Assembly (NCBI GenBank): GCA_946885335.1
Contig: CAMPGG010000247.1
Coordinates: forward strand, 1-5,256
Source: an uncultured Chitinophagaceae bacterium
GTDB taxonomy: Bacteria > Bacteroidota > Bacteroidia > Chitinophagales > Chitinophagaceae
Length of the DNA: 5,256 nt
Direction of reading: 5' to 3'
The notes beneath the pieces are model-generated. The model made no database searches, had not been told where the DNA came from, and saw nothing but the letters and a program-made list of their open reading frames with translations. How positions within the stretch are numbered: the first letter of the stretch is position 1; every line of letters begins with the position of its first letter. This document shows, piece after piece, positions 1 to 5,256 of the stretch. The translations under genes and the position numbers were made by a program.

Positions 1-7
1 ACAGCTA

Positions 8-26
8 TTTTAACCGAAGATTAAAA
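8..26 (-). terminator. Possible weak hairpin downstream of the lipid kinase
   Basis: A perfect 6-base inverted repeat (TTTTAA at 8-13, TTAAAA at 21-26) encloses a 7-base spacer, starting 10 bases beyond the end of the lipid kinase gene on the minus strand. The stem is purely A/T and is not followed by a T-run, so it is a poor intrinsic terminator. It may be chance in A/T-rich DNA, or it may serve a converging gene to the left of the window. Confidence 0.2.
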
Positions 27-35
27 GAATGAATT

Positions 36-938
36 TCATTTTCCCGGAACTAAAAACTCCAAAGCCTCTTTTAGTAATTCCACTTTCATCGGTGCTTCCT
101 TTTCAATTTTCAAAATTTCATCATCTACATGAACATGCGTTCCGTCCCAGCTAACATTAATTGATTTTGCGGGTATAGTTTGAAAAGAAAATTTTTGTTC
201 TTTTCCATTGATGATGCTTAAAATATAATCCGCAAACTTCTCCTTTTCCGATTCAAGTACAACAACAACTTCCAATTGACCATCCCCGGGATCTGAGTTC
301 GGCGCCAGGCACAAATTGGGACCTATCGTACGGGTATTCATTATCTCAGCTAATAAAAATTTTCCGGAATGATCTACACCATCAATTTCCAAATGACAGT
401 AGCGCGGTTTATACGAAAGAATTAACCGATGCATTAACTTAAGTGCGGTCTTTAATTTTTTGGCAGGTTCATCGATATCTTCTTTATCCTGCTTTTTCAT
501 CTCCATCATCAGGTATGGGAATATGCCATATCCAAAACTTTCTAAAAAAAACAAAGTCTTGTCCGCCCCTGTTAGTTGCCCGACATCGAATTTTTTTATA
601 GATGCTTTAGCCCATCGAGGAATAATCTCTTTTGGCTCTCCTTTAATGGAAAGTGTTTTCGCAATATTATTTGCCGTACCCAAAGGCAGAAGCGCCAGGG
701 GCCAATGTTTTTCAATTCGCTTCCTGGATAATAAATGAGCAGCAACATCCCTGACTGTTCCATCACCACCGGCAATGATGATCAGGTCCGTTTCCGGTTC
801 AACATCAAACCAACCCTTTTTCTTTGTGGATGAATATCTACAATCATATCCTTCTTCTTTAATCATGGACACCAGGTTCTTCTTATCATGTTCCTCATCT
901 CCGGCTCCGGGGTTGTGAAACAGCTTAGATATTTTCAT
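36..938 (-). CDS. Diacylglycerol kinase family lipid kinase (YegS/DgkB-like)
   Basis: Predicted cytosolic, membrane-associated kinase that transfers the ATP gamma-phosphate to a lipid hydroxyl such as diacylglycerol; the actual lipid is not determinable here. The 300-residue length is normal for the family. An N-terminal nucleotide-binding domain carries Asn9-Pro10, the GGDGT motif at 57-61 and PLGTANN at 85-91. The C-terminal beta-sandwich domain carries the APNSDPGDG stretch at 212-220. Near the C-terminus, VDDE (271-274) occupies the place of the usual DGE motif. The Asp and Glu are kept and the middle Gly is replaced by Asp. No signal peptide or membrane helix is visible. The start ATG (complement of 936-938) leads directly into the expected first beta strand (MKISKLFHNP). 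The gene is transcribed divergently from surE. Family assignment is firm; substrate is inference. Confidence 0.93.
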   Translation of the reverse strand: MKISKLFHNPGAGDEEHDKKNLVSMIKEEGYDCRYSSTKKKGWFDVEPETDLIIIAGGDGTVRDVAAHLLSRKRIEKHWPLALLPLGTANNIAKTLSIKGEPKEIIPRWAKASIKKFDVGQLTGADKTLFFLESFGYGIFPYLMMEMKKQDKEDIDEPAKKLKTALKLMHRLILSYKPRYCHLEIDGVDHSGKFLLAEIMNTRTIGPNLCLAPNSDPGDGQLEVVVVLESEKEKFADYILSIINGKEQKFSFQTIPAKSINVSWDGTHVHVDDEILKIEKEAPMKVELLKEALEFLVPGK

Positions 939-1020
939 TTAACGTATTTAGTTATGGAATACAGATATAAAAATGTACCAATCTAAAATTTGCTGGCACG
1001 AAAATGTGACAAATTAAAAT
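939..1020. promoter_or_regulatory. Divergent intergenic region, candidate -7 elements for both genes
   Basis: This 82-base spacer must hold promoters for both the leftward lipid kinase and rightward surE. Against the Bacteroidetes -7 consensus TAnnTTTG, the plus strand has AAAATTTG at 985-992 (one mismatch, about 29 bases before the surE ATG). The minus strand has TATATCTG at 969-962 (one mismatch, about 23 bases before the kinase ATG). Neither has a TTTG element at the right upstream distance, so both are weak candidates. No Shine-Dalgarno sequence precedes either gene; the surE leader is A-rich (AAATTAAAAT). Confidence 0.25.
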
Positions 1021-1758
1021 ATGAGAATACTTATAACAAACGATGATGGTATTTACAGCCCGGGAATTGCAGCCCTGGCAAAGGTTGCAACAAAGTTTGG
1101 CGAAGTAAGAGTGGTAGCGCCAGATGTGGAACAATCATCCATGGGCCATGCTATAACAGCATCAAGACCGCTGTCTTACAAAAAATCTCCTATACATTTT
1201 GAAGGTATCCAGGCGTTCCGGGTTAACGGAACACCAGCGGACTGTGTTGCATTGGGTACGCATTTATGGGCCAAAACGGATGTGGTTTTATCCGGGATCA
1301 ATATGGGGCCAAACCTCGGAAATTCCATGTGGCACTCCGGCACATTGGCTGCAGCTAAGCAGGCAGTTTTATTGGGAATTAAAGGAATCGCCTTTAGTAC
1401 CCCTGTTGGAAAAGAAGAACCTGATTTTGATGGATTGAGTTCATATGTTGAAAAAACACTTGAATTATTATTGGAAAACAATGCACTCGCATTGTACAAT
1501 GTAAACCTTCCCATGCAACCAGTGGGCATTAAATGGACCCGTCAATCGGTAAGATTATACGATGGTAAAATTGTTCCCGGCATGGATCCAATGGGTCGTA
1601 AACATTATTGGTACACCGTAACACCACTTGAACCGGCAGAAGAAGGAACAGATCGCTGGGCTGTGGAACACAATTTTGTTTCCATTACTCCTTTGCGACT
1701 GGACCTGACCAATGAACGAGCACTTTCCGAGGCTCAGAAAATTATGCCTACATCCTGA
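1021..1758 (+). CDS. surE: 5'/3'-nucleotidase SurE
   Basis: Metal-dependent cytosolic phosphatase that dephosphorylates nucleoside 5'- and 3'-monophosphates; some family members also act on short polyphosphate. The 245-residue length fits the family (about 245-260). The N-terminus [10 protein letters not shown] carries the metal-binding Asp8-Asp9 pair. APDVEQSS (33-40) supplies the conserved Ser39, and SGIN (91-94) supplies Asn94, completing the usual divalent-metal ligand set. [20 protein letters not shown] follows in two conserved blocks (96-115), and the characteristic [11 protein letters not shown] stretch is at 220-230. The ATG begins right at the conserved first beta strand, which fixes the start. 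The gene appears intact, with all ligand residues in place. It is transcribed away from the lipid kinase and is separated from the next gene by 82 bases, so it may be monocistronic. Confidence 0.96.
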   Translation: MRILITNDDGIYSPGIAALAKVATKFGEVRVVAPDVEQSSMGHAITASRPLSYKKSPIHFEGIQAFRVNGTPADCVALGTHLWAKTDVVLSGINMGPNLGNSMWHSGTLAAAKQAVLLGIKGIAFSTPVGKEEPDFDGLSSYVEKTLELLLENNALALYNVNLPMQPVGIKWTRQSVRLYDGKIVPGMDPMGRKHYWYTVTPLEPAEEGTDRWAVEHNFVSITPLRLDLTNERALSEAQKIMPTS

Positions 1759-1790
1759 TACAATGATATAATAGGGACCTGATTCTTTGC

Positions 1791-1824
1791 ATGTAAAGTC
1801 TGGGAATTTTACTGAATTTTACAT
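1791..1824. repeat. Tandem 9-base direct repeat within an inverted repeat, upstream of the aminotransferase
   Basis: In the 82-base spacer after surE, GAATTTTAC occurs twice (1804-1812 and 1814-1822), giving a 10-base period, about one helical turn. ATGTAAA at 1791-1797 is the reverse complement of TTTACAT at 1818-1824, so the second repeat copy also forms the right arm of a 7-base dyad. It lies 17 bases before the aminotransferase ATG. This could be an operator or a leader hairpin for the aminotransferase-transporter pair. No exact TAnnTTTG promoter element was found in the spacer. Chance is possible in A/T-rich DNA. Confidence 0.35.
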
Positions 1825-1840
1825 TCATCAAAATTAACTT

Positions 1841-2989
1841 ATGCCCCCGCGACTTCAATCCAAACTTCCCGATTCAGGTACAACGATTTTCACGGTTATG
1901 AGCAGTCTCGCTGCTAAACATGATGCCGTAAACCTGGGACAAGGTTTTCCGGATTATGCCATGCCTGAAGAACTGATCAACCTCGTGACGGCTGCCATGC
2001 AGAATAACTACAACCAGTACACGCATATGGCCGGATACCCGCCATTGCGGGATATTTTGGCTGAAAAAATTAAACTGTTATATGAAACTGATATCGATCC
2101 CGAAACCCAGATCACCATTACACCTGGTGGTACCTATGCCATTTTCACGGCATTAACAACAACGCTACAACCGGGAGATGAAGTAATTATTTTTGAACCC
2201 GCATATGATTGTTACCTGCCCACTGTAAAATTAAATGGAGCCATTCCTGTTTTGATTGAATTGAAGTTCCCCGATTATTCCATCAATTGGGCTGAAGTAA
2301 GAAACAGGATTTCTGCAAAAACGAGAATGATCATTTTAAATTCTCCGCATAATCCAACCGGCGCTGTGTTGAATGATGAAGATATTATCCAGTTAAAAGA
2401 GATTGTAAAAGATACCGACATCATTATATTAAGTGATGAAGTGTATGAGCATGTTATTTTCGATGAGAAACAACACCTGAGCATGTTACGTTATCCTGAA
2501 TTATTGGAACGCAGCTTTGTTTGTTTCTCCTTCGGTAAAGTATATCATTGCACGGGATGGAAAACAGGGTATTGTATTTCATCGCCCGGGTTAATGTCTG
2601 AATTCAGAAAAATTCACCAGTTCAATGCTTTTACCACGCATACACCAACGCAAGTGGCACTGGCGCATTATTTAAAAAAGCCGGAGCACTATATGACATT
2701 GAATAATTTTTTACAGGAAAAGCGGGACTTGTTTGCAGATTTAATGAAAGACACAAAGTTTAAGGCATTACCCAGTTATGGAAGTTATTTTCAACTGTAC
2801 GATTACAGTGCAATCAGTAATGAAGGGGATGTTGAATTTGCTAAACGACTTACAGAGGTACATGGTGTGGCAACAATCCCCGTTTCGGCCTTTTACCAGT
2901 CCGGGCAGGATCATAAAGTAGTCCGTTTTTGCTTTGCCAAAAAAGAAGAAACTTTAAAAAAGGCAGTTGATAAATTAAAGCAAATTTGA
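1841..2989 (+). CDS. PLP-dependent class I/II aminotransferase, methionine/kynurenine aminotransferase type
   Basis: Fold-type I PLP enzyme that exchanges an amino group between an amino acid and a 2-oxo acid in the cytosol. Closest by recalled pattern to YbdL-like methionine aminotransferases, which also use other large hydrophobic or aromatic amino acids. Length 382 is normal. Visible markers: the N-terminal SKLPDSGTTIFTVMSSLA signature (7-24), NLGQGFPD (31-38), the cofactor-phosphate region TPGGTYAI (94-101), NSPHNPTG (167-174) with Asn171, Asp199 and Tyr202 in SDEVYEH, the PLP Schiff-base lysine Lys233 in SFGKVYHCTGWKTGY (230-244), and the substrate-carboxylate Arg363 in VRFCFAK. All catalytic residues are present. 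The stop codon overlaps the start of the downstream transporter, suggesting an operon and a shared amino-acid or keto-acid role. Family assignment is firm; methionine as main substrate is inference from resemblance. Confidence 0.94.
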   Translation: MPPRLQSKLPDSGTTIFTVMSSLAAKHDAVNLGQGFPDYAMPEELINLVTAAMQNNYNQYTHMAGYPPLRDILAEKIKLLYETDIDPETQITITPGGTYAIFTALTTTLQPGDEVIIFEPAYDCYLPTVKLNGAIPVLIELKFPDYSINWAEVRNRISAKTRMIILNSPHNPTGAVLNDEDIIQLKEIVKDTDIIILSDEVYEHVIFDEKQHLSMLRYPELLERSFVCFSFGKVYHCTGWKTGYCISSPGLMSEFRKIHQFNAFTTHTPTQVALAHYLKKPEHYMTLNNFLQEKRDLFADLMKDTKFKALPSYGSYFQLYDYSAISNEGDVEFAKRLTEVHGVATIPVSAFYQSGQDHKVVRFCFAKKEETLKKAVDKLKQI

Positions 2990-3897
2990 GCATCCAGTCA
3001 GCATCGGTTACAGATCAACGTTACAAAGGCATATTTTATATGTTACTTGCTTCGCTTGGCTTTGCAGTCATGGGAGGTGCCGCAAAAACATTAACGGGTA
3101 TTTTAAATGCCGGTCAATTGGTCTTCTTCAGAAACCTGTTAGGATTTATTTTCCTGGCAATCAGCTTTGCAAAAAGACCACCGGAAAACAAAGGCGGTAA
3201 ATTTCATTTACTGATTTTCAGGGGAATTATTGGAACCGTTGCATTATATGGTTTATTGTATTGCATACTAAATATGCCATTAGGAACCGCGATGAGTTAT
3301 AATTTGAGTTCCGCTATTTTCATTGCGCTATTTTCTTTTCTTTTATTCAAAGAATTTAATGGATACTTCATTCTCATTGCACTGCTACTGGGTTTTAGCG
3401 GAATGTTACTGATCTATAAACCACATATGGATCTAGCCTGGCAATATCACCTGGCAGGAATAATCTCCGGCATTGCATCTGCCATTGCTTATTTAACGGT
3501 TGGCCGACTTTCTGCTTATTATGATACAAGGATCATTGTGCTGTCCTTCCTGCTTGGAGGTATATTTCTGCCCTTAATATCATTTTCGCTTCATCATGCC
3601 GGTGGACTGCGTGAAGATGGACTGTTTATCATTGCCTGGAAATGGCCAAATGGCTGGCAATGGTTCAATGTTTTATTGCTGGCATTGTCCGCCTTATTCG
3701 GACAGTATTTTGTGACAAGAGCATATGCTGCAGACAAGGCCGGTATTGTTTCAGCTGTCAGTTATGTAAACATTTTATTCTCCGTATTCATCGGCGTTTT
3801 ATTGGGTGATGCTTTCCCGGATCCATTATCCTGGCTTGGCATCACACTCATCATTACCGGCGGTATCATTGTCTCCATCTACAAAAGAAAAAAATAA
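2986..3897 (+). CDS. EamA/DMT-superfamily transporter, ten transmembrane helices
   Basis: Inner-membrane permease of the drug/metabolite transporter superfamily; members export or import amino acids, metabolites or drugs, and the substrate cannot be read from sequence. The 303 residues contain two EamA repeats. Approximate helices are at 14-34, 42-62, 75-93, 98-120, 127-145, 155-175, 182-201, 223-244, 254-274 and 281-299, followed by the basic tail YKRKK. The chosen start is TTG at 2986-2988, overlapping the aminotransferase TGA as TTGA. The frame is closed by a stop at 2971-2973, and the first in-frame ATG (3040) would remove the residues leading into helix 1. TTG is therefore the better start, with the ATG as the alternative. 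The overlap suggests translational coupling, and transport of an amino acid or keto acid linked to the aminotransferase is plausible but unproven. No clear terminator follows it. Confidence 0.9.
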   Translation: MSIQSASVTDQRYKGIFYMLLASLGFAVMGGAAKTLTGILNAGQLVFFRNLLGFIFLAISFAKRPPENKGGKFHLLIFRGIIGTVALYGLLYCILNMPLGTAMSYNLSSAIFIALFSFLLFKEFNGYFILIALLLGFSGMLLIYKPHMDLAWQYHLAGIISGIASAIAYLTVGRLSAYYDTRIIVLSFLLGGIFLPLISFSLHHAGGLREDGLFIIAWKWPNGWQWFNVLLLALSALFGQYFVTRAYAADKAGIVSAVSYVNILFSVFIGVLLGDAFPDPLSWLGITLIITGGIIVSIYKRKK

Positions 3898-3913
3898 AAT
3901 ATTTAAAAATAAA

Positions 3914-3944
3914 TTTGGAGCCAATCAGCTTAATCGTATATTTG
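3914..3944 (+). promoter_or_regulatory. Bacteroidetes-type promoter of the ars operon
   Basis: TTTG at 3914-3917 and TATATTTG at 3937-3944 are separated by 19 bases. This matches the Bacteroidetes primary-sigma consensus (-33 TTTG, -7 TAnnTTTG, spacing about 19-21) exactly. The implied transcription start near 3950 would give a leader of about 15 bases before the arsR ATG, A/T-rich and without a Shine-Dalgarno sequence. It is the only exact match seen in any intergenic region here and supports independent transcription of arsR-arsM from the upstream transporter. Confidence 0.75.
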
Positions 3945-3948
3945 CGAT
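3933..3948. promoter_or_regulatory. Probable ArsR operator overlapping the -7 element
   Basis: ATCGTA (3933-3938) and TGCGAT (3943-3948) form an imperfect dyad around a 4-base centre, with 5 of 6 pairs matching and a perfect ATCG-N8-CGAT core. A second, interleaved dyad is GTATA (3936-3940) with TATAC (3948-3952). Both cover the -7 hexamer region, so a bound ArsR dimer would block RNA polymerase. ArsR/SmtB repressors are known to bind imperfect dyads in their own promoters; assignment to this ArsR is inference from position and symmetry. Confidence 0.65.
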
Positions 3949-3964
3949 ATACATTTTTAAAATC

Positions 3965-4300
3965 ATGGCCTTTCATAAAAAAGAATCATTTACAACCAGG
4001 GAGCAGGAACTGGCAGATTTTGCCAAAGCAATGAGCCACCCTGCCCGGATCGCTATATTAAAAATATTAGCCCAGAGAAATGAATGTATCTGTGGTGATA
4101 TCGTTAATGAACTGCCACTGGCACAATCAACGGTTTCACAACATTTGAAAGAATTAAAAAATGCAGGGTTAATCAGTGGAACGATTGACGGACCCCGATC
4201 CTGTTATTGTATTAACTGGAAAGCATTTGAAAAATTCAATACAGGTATGAATAGTCTTTTCGATTCCCTCAAAATAAAAAATGAAAAAGCTTGCTGTTAA
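3965..4300 (+). CDS. arsR: ArsR/SmtB-family metalloregulatory repressor
   Basis: Small winged-helix repressor, expected to bind the ars promoter as a dimer and to release it on binding As(III) or Sb(III). The 111-residue product has the family core: AMSHPARIAILKIL (22-35), metal-site helix ECICGDIV (40-47), recognition helix AQSTVSQHLKELKNAG (53-68) and a beta-wing at about 69-84. Cys41-X-Cys43 aligns with Cys32/Cys34 of E. coli ArsR. The third ligand position (Cys37 in E. coli) is Ile46 here. Extra cysteines lie at 80 and 82 in the wing and at 110-111 at the extreme C-terminus. The reading frame is open back to 3806, inside the transporter gene, but ATG 3965 is preferred because the promoter and operator lie at 3914-3948 and family N-termini are short. 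It leads the operon, 33 bases ahead of arsM. Confidence 0.93.
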   Translation: MAFHKKESFTTREQELADFAKAMSHPARIAILKILAQRNECICGDIVNELPLAQSTVSQHLKELKNAGLISGTIDGPRSCYCINWKAFEKFNTGMNSLFDSLKIKNEKACC

Positions 4301-4333
4301 AAAATCCTCATTCAAAATTTTAAAAATAAAATC

Positions 4334-5185
4334 ATGCAAAACGAAAATCAGTTAAAAGAAATAGTGAAGGAGAAATATGGTGAGATAGCCAACCAATCAC
4401 TTCAACAAAATGCCAGTTCATGTTGCGGCGCTACAGGGTGCTGTGATGATGAAATGTACAGTATAATGGCTGATGATTATACCAAACTGGAAGGCTACAA
4501 TCCCGATGCGGATCTGGGTTTAGGCTGCGGTATACCAACACAATTTGCTTTTATGAAAGAAGGTGATACCGTCATTGATTTAGGAAGTGGTGCCGGTAAT
4601 GATGCATTTGTTGCCCGTCGTTTTGTTGGTGAATCAGGCAAAGTGATCGGAATAGATTTCACAGAAAGCATGATCAATAAAGCAAGGGAGAATGCGGAAA
4701 AAACAGGATTTAATAATGTTGAATTCAGGCAGGGCGATATTGAAAGTATGCCTGTTACCTCAAATAAGGCAGATGTTATTTTGAGTAATTGTGTGCTTAA
4801 CCTGGTTCCCAATAAACACAAAGTCTTTAGTGAAATATACAGGGTACTTAAACCTGGTGCACATTTTTCCATTTCAGATATCGTATTGGAAGGTGAATTA
4901 CCCAATGACCTGAAACAGGCTGCAGAAATGTATGCAGGTTGTGTATCAGGTGCCATTCAAAAAAAAGATTACCTGGCTATTATTGAAGAAAGTGGATTTG
5001 AAGATATTAAAGTGCAGAAAGAGAAAAAGATCACCATTCCGGATGAAATTTTAAGCCAATATCTTTCAGAAGAAGCAGTAAGTACCGTACAAAAGGATAC
5101 AGGTATTTACAGCATAACAGTATATGGTAAAAAACCGGCTAAGGATGACCGTAATTGTTGTGAACCAGGCAGTGGCTGCTGCTAA
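4334..5185 (+). CDS. arsM: Arsenite S-adenosylmethionine methyltransferase ArsM
   Basis: Cytosolic class I methyltransferase that transfers methyl groups from S-adenosylmethionine to thiol-bound As(III), giving methylated and partly volatile arsenicals. In the 283-residue product, motif I is IDLGSGAGND (81-90), with the acidic Asp108 in GIDFT closing the second strand. The arsenic-binding cysteines of the family are recognisable as Cys65 in GLGCGIP, Cys153 in SNCVLNLVP and Cys203 in AGCVSGA. Four more lie in the N-terminal CCGATGCC (30-37) and four in the C-terminal CCEPGSGCC (275-283), giving eleven cysteines in all. ATG 4334 has an A-rich leader (AAAAATAAAATC) like that of arsR. The 33-base gap to arsR and the adjacent arsenic-sensing repressor support the function and arsenic-inducible expression. 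Whether it makes mono-, di- or trimethyl products cannot be told. Confidence 0.95.
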   Translation: MQNENQLKEIVKEKYGEIANQSLQQNASSCCGATGCCDDEMYSIMADDYTKLEGYNPDADLGLGCGIPTQFAFMKEGDTVIDLGSGAGNDAFVARRFVGESGKVIGIDFTESMINKARENAEKTGFNNVEFRQGDIESMPVTSNKADVILSNCVLNLVPNKHKVFSEIYRVLKPGAHFSISDIVLEGELPNDLKQAAEMYAGCVSGAIQKKDYLAIIEESGFEDIKVQKEKKITIPDEILSQYLSEEAVSTVQKDTGIYSITVYGKKPAKDDRNCCEPGSGCC

Positions 5186-5197
5186 AATTCTTTTAAA

Positions 5198-5256
5198 ATG
5201 AAGCTAACGCCATTTAATGATAAGCAAAGCAGGGAATCAATCATTAACCTGTTAAA
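5198..5256 (+). CDS. Start of a further ars-operon gene, cut by the window edge
   Basis: An open frame begins at ATG 5198, 12 bases after the arsM stop, with an A/T-rich leader (TTCTTTTAAA) like the upstream genes. It stays open for 19 complete codons to the window end. The peptide begins MKLTPFNDKQSRESIINLL. This is too short for a firm family call. The opening beta strand followed by a helix ending in INLL is compatible with a GNAT acetyltransferase such as the ArsN2 type often found in arsenic operons, but that is a guess from context. Close spacing suggests co-transcription with arsR and arsM. Confidence 0.55.
   Translation, partial: MKLTPFNDKQSRESIINLL

Noticed and set aside
460..738. 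92-codon plus-strand frame inside the lipid kinase gene
   Set aside because: Antisense to conserved kinase motifs; no family resemblance.
952..1134. 60-codon minus-strand frame spanning the divergent spacer and the surE start
   Set aside because: Cysteine- and aromatic-rich low-plausibility peptide overlapping the conserved surE N-terminus; it would also sit in the kinase promoter region.
1176..1529. 117-codon minus-strand frame, and a 79-codon plus-strand frame at 1199-1438, inside surE
   Set aside because: Both are shadows of surE, whose motifs run unbroken across the region.
1759..1840. SAM riboswitch or other known leader RNA ahead of the methionine-type aminotransferase
   Set aside because: The spacer is only 82 bases and lacks the G/C-paired multi-helix architecture expected of a SAM-I element; only the short A/T repeats are seen.
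3896..3913. AAATATTT palindrome after the transporter as a terminator
   Set aside because: Pure A/T, very short and without a G/C stem; not a credible intrinsic terminator.
3806..3964. N-terminal extension of the ArsR frame back into the transporter gene (start at 3806)
   Set aside because: The extension overlaps the transporter coding region, shows no family similarity and would place the promoter and operator inside the gene; ATG 3965 gives a normal ArsR length.
3902..4330. Shared 12-mer TTTAAAAATAAA at 3902-3913 and 4319-4330 as a possible regulatory repeat
   Set aside because: Low-complexity A/T sequence typical of leaders in this genome; no dyad or spacing relation to the promoter in the second copy.
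4495..4956. 153-codon open frame on the minus strand inside arsM
   Set aside because: It lies wholly within a well-supported gene, has no recognisable domain and no leader of its own; its composition is what antisense reading of the methyltransferase would give.

Overview
The window is about 42% G+C by eye and most likely comes from a member of the Bacteroidota. The basis is as follows. The start codons are preceded by A/T-rich leaders rather than Shine-Dalgarno sequences. There is an exact match to the Bacteroidetes-type promoter (TTTG, 19 bases, TAnnTTTG) in front of arsR. All proteins read as ordinary members of families common in that phylum. The finer placement is not determined.

Layout, left to right. 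On the minus strand there is a YegS/DgkB-type lipid kinase (36-938). An 82-base divergent spacer separates it from surE, a metal-dependent nucleotidase (1021-1758). A second 82-base spacer carries a 9-base direct repeat at 10-base period. Next come a PLP-dependent aminotransferase of the methionine/kynurenine aminotransferase type (1841-2989) and a ten-helix EamA/DMT transporter (2986-3897). The transporter starts at a TTG codon that overlaps the aminotransferase stop, so the two are probably co-translated.

The right third is an arsenic-response operon. It begins with its own promoter and an ATCG-N8-CGAT dyad laid over the -7 element. It continues with an ArsR-family repressor (3965-4300), an ArsM-type arsenite S-adenosylmethionine methyltransferase (4334-5185) and the first 59 bases of a further co-directional gene (from 5198) that runs off the window. 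The expected logic is autorepression by ArsR, relief when As(III) binds its cysteines, and methylation of As(III) by ArsM. Arsenite efflux and arsenate reductase genes, if present, would lie beyond the right edge.

No RNA gene, CRISPR array, insertion sequence or prophage was seen, and no intergenic gap exceeds 82 bases. The window looks like ordinary chromosome with a compact metalloid-response unit. I do not see a clearly undescribed system; the points most worth checking are the promoter/operator overlap and the unusual cysteine layout of ArsR and ArsM.
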